From assembly GCA_002400365.1 (NCBI GenBank), contig DHFK01000003.1, forward strand, positions 24,847 through 32,343: a stretch of DNA of 7,497 nucleotides, written 5' to 3'. This DNA comes from Anaerolineales bacterium UBA4826 (GTDB lineage: Bacteria > Chloroflexota > Anaerolineae > UBA4142). Position numbers and translations under genes: made by a program. The notes below the pieces were generated by a model. The model saw only the letters and a list, made by a program, of their open reading frames with translations. It had not been told where the DNA came from and made no database searches. This document shows, piece after piece, positions 5,543 to 7,497 of this stretch. Numbering within the stretch: the first letter of the stretch is position 1; every line of letters begins with the position of its first letter.

Positions 5543-6210
5543 TGTCAAAAATCCGGGTCCTCGTTTGCGACGATCACACCATTCTGCGCGAAGGCATTCG
5601 TTTGTTACTGAACTCTCAGCCCGACATGCAAGTCGTCGGGGAAGCCGTGGACGGACGCGAGGCAGCCGAACAAGCGCGCGCGCTCAAGCCCGACGTCATC
5701 TTGATGGACATTGCAATGCCGCTGCTCAATGGCCTCGAAGCGACCAAGCAGATTCGCCGCGACGATCCCACCGCGCGGGTCCTCGTCCTGACGATGTACG
5801 AAAGCGACGAGTACGTCGCGCAAATGCTAGAAGCCGGCGCCGCCGGCTACGTCTTGAAAAAAGTCGCGGGGAGCGAATTGGTGTATGCGATCCGCGCGGT
5901 GCATCAGGGCGAAGCGTTCCTGTATCCGTCTATCACCAAGCGGCTGGTCGAAGATTACCTGCGCCGCGTGGAAACGGGACAGGAGCGCGATACGTTCAAC
6001 GGTTTGACCGATCGCGAACGCGAAGTTTTGCAACTCGTCGCCGAGGGGCATACGAACAAGGAAATCGCGGATATGCTGAACCTCAGCGTGCGCACGGTGC
6101 AAAACCATCGCGCGCACATTATGGAAAAACTCGGGATGCACGACCGGGGCGAACTGATCAAGTACGCCATTCAGAAAGGGATTATCGAGATACCCGATCG
6201 GTTGTCGTAG
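5542..6210 (+). CDS. NarL/FixJ-family response regulator
   Basis: A complete 222-residue regulator, partner of the kinase with which it overlaps by one base. The receiver domain (1 to about 120) has the acidic pair Asp10/Asp11, the phosphorylated Asp56 in VILMDIAMP, Thr84 in VLTMY, and Lys106 in GYVLKK. A linker (about 125-153) leads to a LuxR/GerE-type helix-turn-helix (about 154-215) with LTDREREVLQLVAEGHTNKEIADMLNLSVRTVQNHRAHIMEKLG as its core. It should bind DNA as a phosphorylated dimer and control transcription. No specific target can be read; the divergent promoters at 4304-4418 are plausible autoregulated sites by position only. The gene ends with TAG and is followed within seven bases by a hairpin terminator, so the operon is just kinase plus regulator. 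Confidence 0.95.
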   Translation: MSKIRVLVCDDHTILREGIRLLLNSQPDMQVVGEAVDGREAAEQARALKPDVILMDIAMPLLNGLEATKQIRRDDPTARVLVLTMYESDEYVAQMLEAGAAGYVLKKVAGSELVYAIRAVHQGEAFLYPSITKRLVEDYLRRVETGQERDTFNGLTDREREVLQLVAEGHTNKEIADMLNLSVRTVQNHRAHIMEKLGMHDRGELIKYAIQKGIIEIPDRLS

Positions 6211-6216
6211 AAGACA

Positions 6217-6260
6217 AGAAACCTGTTTTCCGCCAAAGGCGAGAAAACGGGTTTCTCTTT
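6217..6260 (+). terminator. Hairpin terminator after the two-component operon
   Basis: AGAAACCTGTTTTCCGCC (6217-6234) pairs with GGCGAGAAAACGGGTTTCT (6238-6256) around AAA, with one bulged base and one G-U pair, giving about 17 pairs. A CTTTT tract follows. The left arm is almost identical to that of the hairpin at 6770, so this is also a copy of a repeated element. The T-rich and A-rich flanks could allow termination in both directions. Confidence 0.8.
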
Positions 6261-6339
6261 TGACACAGATGATACGCGCGCTGGGTCGAAATGAGTACTC
6301 GGCTCTATTTCCTCCGCATCTCGAATATCGGACAATGGT

Positions 6340-6448
6340 GGCAGGTAACTGCCCTGTGTCATTGCGAGCGAAGCGAGGCAATCCCCCAAGTGCTTTGGGG
6401 ATTGCTTCGTCGCAAAGACCGCTCCTCGCAATGACAGGGTGAGCAGTT
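6340..6448. repeat. Dispersed palindromic repeat of the TCATTGCGAG type
   Basis: A long imperfect palindrome. The outer arms are TGTCATTGCGAG (6357-6368) and CTCGCAATGACA (6425-6436), extended outward by AACTGC (6347-6352) and GCAGTT (6443-6448). The inner stem is CAATCCCCCAA (6379-6389) with TTTGGGGATTG (6394-6404), and GCGAAGC/GCTTCGTCGC lies between them. This sequence type recurs in many unrelated bacterial genomes, where its chance translation (LRAKRGN, LAMTG, RNDTG) is often mis-annotated as protein; here too short open frames cross it and are not genes. Mechanism and role are unclear; it carries no transposase. Confidence 0.85.
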
Positions 6449-6470
6449 GCGATCCAAGAGGAGGCGGGCT

Positions 6471-6686
6471 ATGATTGACAGTCCTGAAAAAGAACTAGCG
6501 CGCACCTACATCGAAGAATACCTGCGGAGCCGCGGGCACACGCTGCAGAGCATTTGCAAGTTACCCGAAGGCGAAGCGCGACAACTCTGGATTGACGTGT
6601 CCTTGTACGTGTCGAACCGGCTTGCGGAGATGAGCGCGAAATCGCGCCTGGTGCATGAAATCGAGGGCTCGACTATTCAGATGTAA
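6471..6686 (+). CDS. Small uncharacterised protein (71 residues) before HdrC
   Basis: I do not recognise this gene with certainty. It encodes a 71-residue, highly charged, largely helical protein without cysteines, membrane segments or signal peptide. Its C-terminal half, EARQLWIDVSLYVSNRLAEM followed by KSRLVHEIEG, has the heptad-like hydrophobic spacing of an amphipathic helix. From memory, small proteins with an EAR...A..Y...LAE.....FVHEIHG pattern occur in related bacteria, but I cannot name a family. The start is the ATG at 6471, six bases after GAGGAGG; an in-frame start at 6447 lies in the palindromic repeat and is rejected. It shares strand and neighbourhood with the HdrC-like gene 245 bases downstream, but a terminator-like hairpin lies between them, so co-transcription is uncertain. 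Confidence 0.7.
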   Translation: MIDSPEKELARTYIEEYLRSRGHTLQSICKLPEGEARQLWIDVSLYVSNRLAEMSAKSRLVHEIEGSTIQM

Positions 6687-6931
6687 GCCGCAACCGCCAG
6701 TTGCAAGCCATCAGGCATGGTCGTGAGCCGCGCGTGATCTACCAAAACGCGCGATATGTGCGTTTGCCAAAACCCGTTTTCCGCCAAGCGCGGAAACGGG
6801 TTTCTTCGTTCTATGGTGTGCGCGTCGCGCCGGAAATGAGTCAAACACGCAACCGAAATAGGCAGCGCGGCGCATACTCAAACCTTTCTAACGGACGTAA
6901 ACTGGTGGCGCCATATTGGTTGAGGAGGCGT
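6687..6931. other. Intergenic region before the HdrC-like gene
   Basis: It contains a weak hairpin GCAAC/GTTGC (6690-6704) just past the small gene's stop, a stem GCGCGT/ACGCGC (6730-6735 and 6747-6752), the repeated terminator-like hairpin (6770-6803), and the GAGGAGG ribosome binding site at 6922-6928. No promoter with good hexamers and spacing was found, although one must exist if the hairpin terminates. Confidence 0.5.
6770..6803 (+). terminator. Second copy of the terminator-like palindrome
   Basis: AAACCCGTTTTCCGC (6770-6784) pairs with GCGGAAACGGGTTT (6790-6803), one T bulged, over a five-base loop; CTTCGTTCT follows. The left arm differs from that at 6219-6234 by a single base. It could terminate the small gene's transcript or be a dispersed repeat doubling as a terminator. 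Confidence 0.7.
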
Positions 6932-7468
6932 ATGTCTGTGCTTGTCTCGCTCGATCCGTCGTTGCGCGATTCTGTCAATCTCCAATCGCATCAAAACATT
7001 AGCCGCTGTTACGACTGCGACAAATGTACTGCGGGCTGCCCCGTCGCCTACGCGATGGAGTACGGTCCGCATCGTATTTTGCAGATGGTACGCTTCGGGA
7101 TGAAAGAGACGGCGTTAGCCAGCCGCGACATCTGGCTGTGCGCGGGTTGCGAAACGTGCGGCACGCGCTGCCCGAATGACGTGGATATTGCGCACGTGAT
7201 GGACGCGCTGCGCCAGATGGCAGTGCGCGAGGACATTCGCAACCCTGCCAACGACATCGCGAATTTCCATCGCGTCTACGTGATGCTGATCAAGTTGTTC
7301 GGACGCATGCACGAAGCGTCGCTGATGGGCGCGCTCAAGTTGCTGACGCGCGATTTTGTCAGCGATATGGACGCGGGCGTCAAGTTGGTTGCCAAAGGCA
7401 AGATTCCAATTTTGCCCGAACGGATCAAGGGTGCGGGTGAAGTGAGGCGAGTGCTCAAAGGGCCGTGA
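6932..7468 (+). CDS. hdrC: HdrC-like protein with two [4Fe-4S] clusters
   Basis: A complete 178-residue soluble iron-sulfur protein. Two full cluster motifs are present: C26-x2-C29-x2-C32-x3-C36-P (CYDCDKCTAGCP) and C70-x2-C73-x2-C76-x3-C80-P (CAGCETCGTRCP), each binding a [4Fe-4S] cluster. Their spacing, the tail KIPILPERIKG and the total length match heterodisulfide reductase subunit C and its bacterial homologues, which pass electrons between a CCG-domain HdrB subunit and a flavin HdrA subunit or a respiratory partner. No membrane helix is present, so this is the soluble type rather than HdrE/DsrM or QmoC fusions. The ATG at 6932 follows GAGGAGG; an in-frame start at 6701 runs through the hairpin at 6770 and is rejected. 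The expected hdrB and hdrA would lie beyond the right edge, so the disulfide or flavin partner is unknown. Confidence 0.88.
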   Translation: MSVLVSLDPSLRDSVNLQSHQNISRCYDCDKCTAGCPVAYAMEYGPHRILQMVRFGMKETALASRDIWLCAGCETCGTRCPNDVDIAHVMDALRQMAVREDIRNPANDIANFHRVYVMLIKLFGRMHEASLMGALKLLTRDFVSDMDAGVKLVAKGKIPILPERIKGAGEVRRVLKGP

Positions 7469-7470
7469 GA

Positions 7471-7497
7471 TGTGATGCGTGAAACGTAAAGCGTAAA
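7471..7497. repeat. Start of a third heptamer array, unit RAARCGT
   Basis: Directly after the HdrC stop codon the sequence falls into seven-base steps: GATGCGT (7474-7480), GAAACGT (7481-7487), AAAGCGT (7488-7494), AAA, cut by the window edge. The unit differs from the two other arrays but the period and the position right behind a stop codon are the same. Confidence 0.6.

Larger units (their letters stand above)
6211..6470. other. Intergenic region after the response regulator
   Basis: It holds the operon terminator (6217-6260), about 80 bases with no visible signal, the palindromic repeat (6340-6448) and the GAGGAGG ribosome binding site of the next gene (6458-6464). A TTGACA at 6260-6265 has no matching -10 box, so no convincing promoter for the small downstream gene was found. 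Confidence 0.6.

Noticed and set aside
6260..6288. TTGACA as a promoter for the small gene
   Set aside because: At 15-19 bases downstream the sequence is GC-rich with no TATAAT-like hexamer, and the TTGACA overlaps the terminator T-tract.
6171..6442. Short open frames on both strands across 6340-6442
   Set aside because: They are chance translations of the TCATTGCGAG palindromic repeat (LRAKRGN, LAMTG, RNDTG).

Overview
The window looks like an ordinary stretch of chromosome from a GC-rich, probably environmental bacterium. The gene types fit an Anaerolineae-like member of the Chloroflexota: a multi-cysteine zinc-ribbon protein, a LysM-tailed clan GH-A hydrolase, a NarL-type two-component pair, and a soluble HdrC-like iron-sulfur protein. 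So does the habit of filling gaps between genes with heptamer repeats. The assignment is inference, because no rRNA or marker gene is present. No phage, transposase, tRNA, rRNA or CRISPR is visible.

Layout. At the left edge, two minus-strand genes follow each other: a zinc-ribbon protein (243-872) and the start of a type-4 uracil-DNA glycosylase (155 to beyond base 1). The zinc-ribbon gene is divergent from an alpha/beta hydrolase (1115-1891, plus), with clear sigma70-type promoters on both sides of 936-1056. The hydrolase converges on a minus-strand pair, a LysM/glycosidase-like protein (2961-3977) followed by a three-helix membrane protein (2014-2847), with hairpins between the convergent ends. 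At 3978-4501 lies a 524-base gap with two divergent promoters. The minus-strand promoter drives about 290 nt of apparently non-coding RNA that ends in a strong intrinsic terminator, only 29 nt before the LysM gene start. The plus-strand promoter drives a sensor kinase and response regulator (4502-6210) overlapping by one base, closed by a hairpin terminator. The right end holds a dispersed palindromic repeat, a 71-residue unknown protein (6471-6686), a second copy of the terminator-type hairpin, and an HdrC-like protein (6932-7468).

The most interesting features are not proteins. (1) Three separate intergenic regions carry short arrays of heptamers, each with its own heptamer. Two of them are inverted arrays filling the whole space between co-directional genes, and in both the upstream gene's TAG stop is part of the first heptamer. 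(2) The promoter-to-terminator unit at about 4297-4005 (minus) could be an undescribed small RNA or an attenuator leader. (3) A nearly identical palindromic terminator-like element recurs in at least two places, with a related hairpin in a third.
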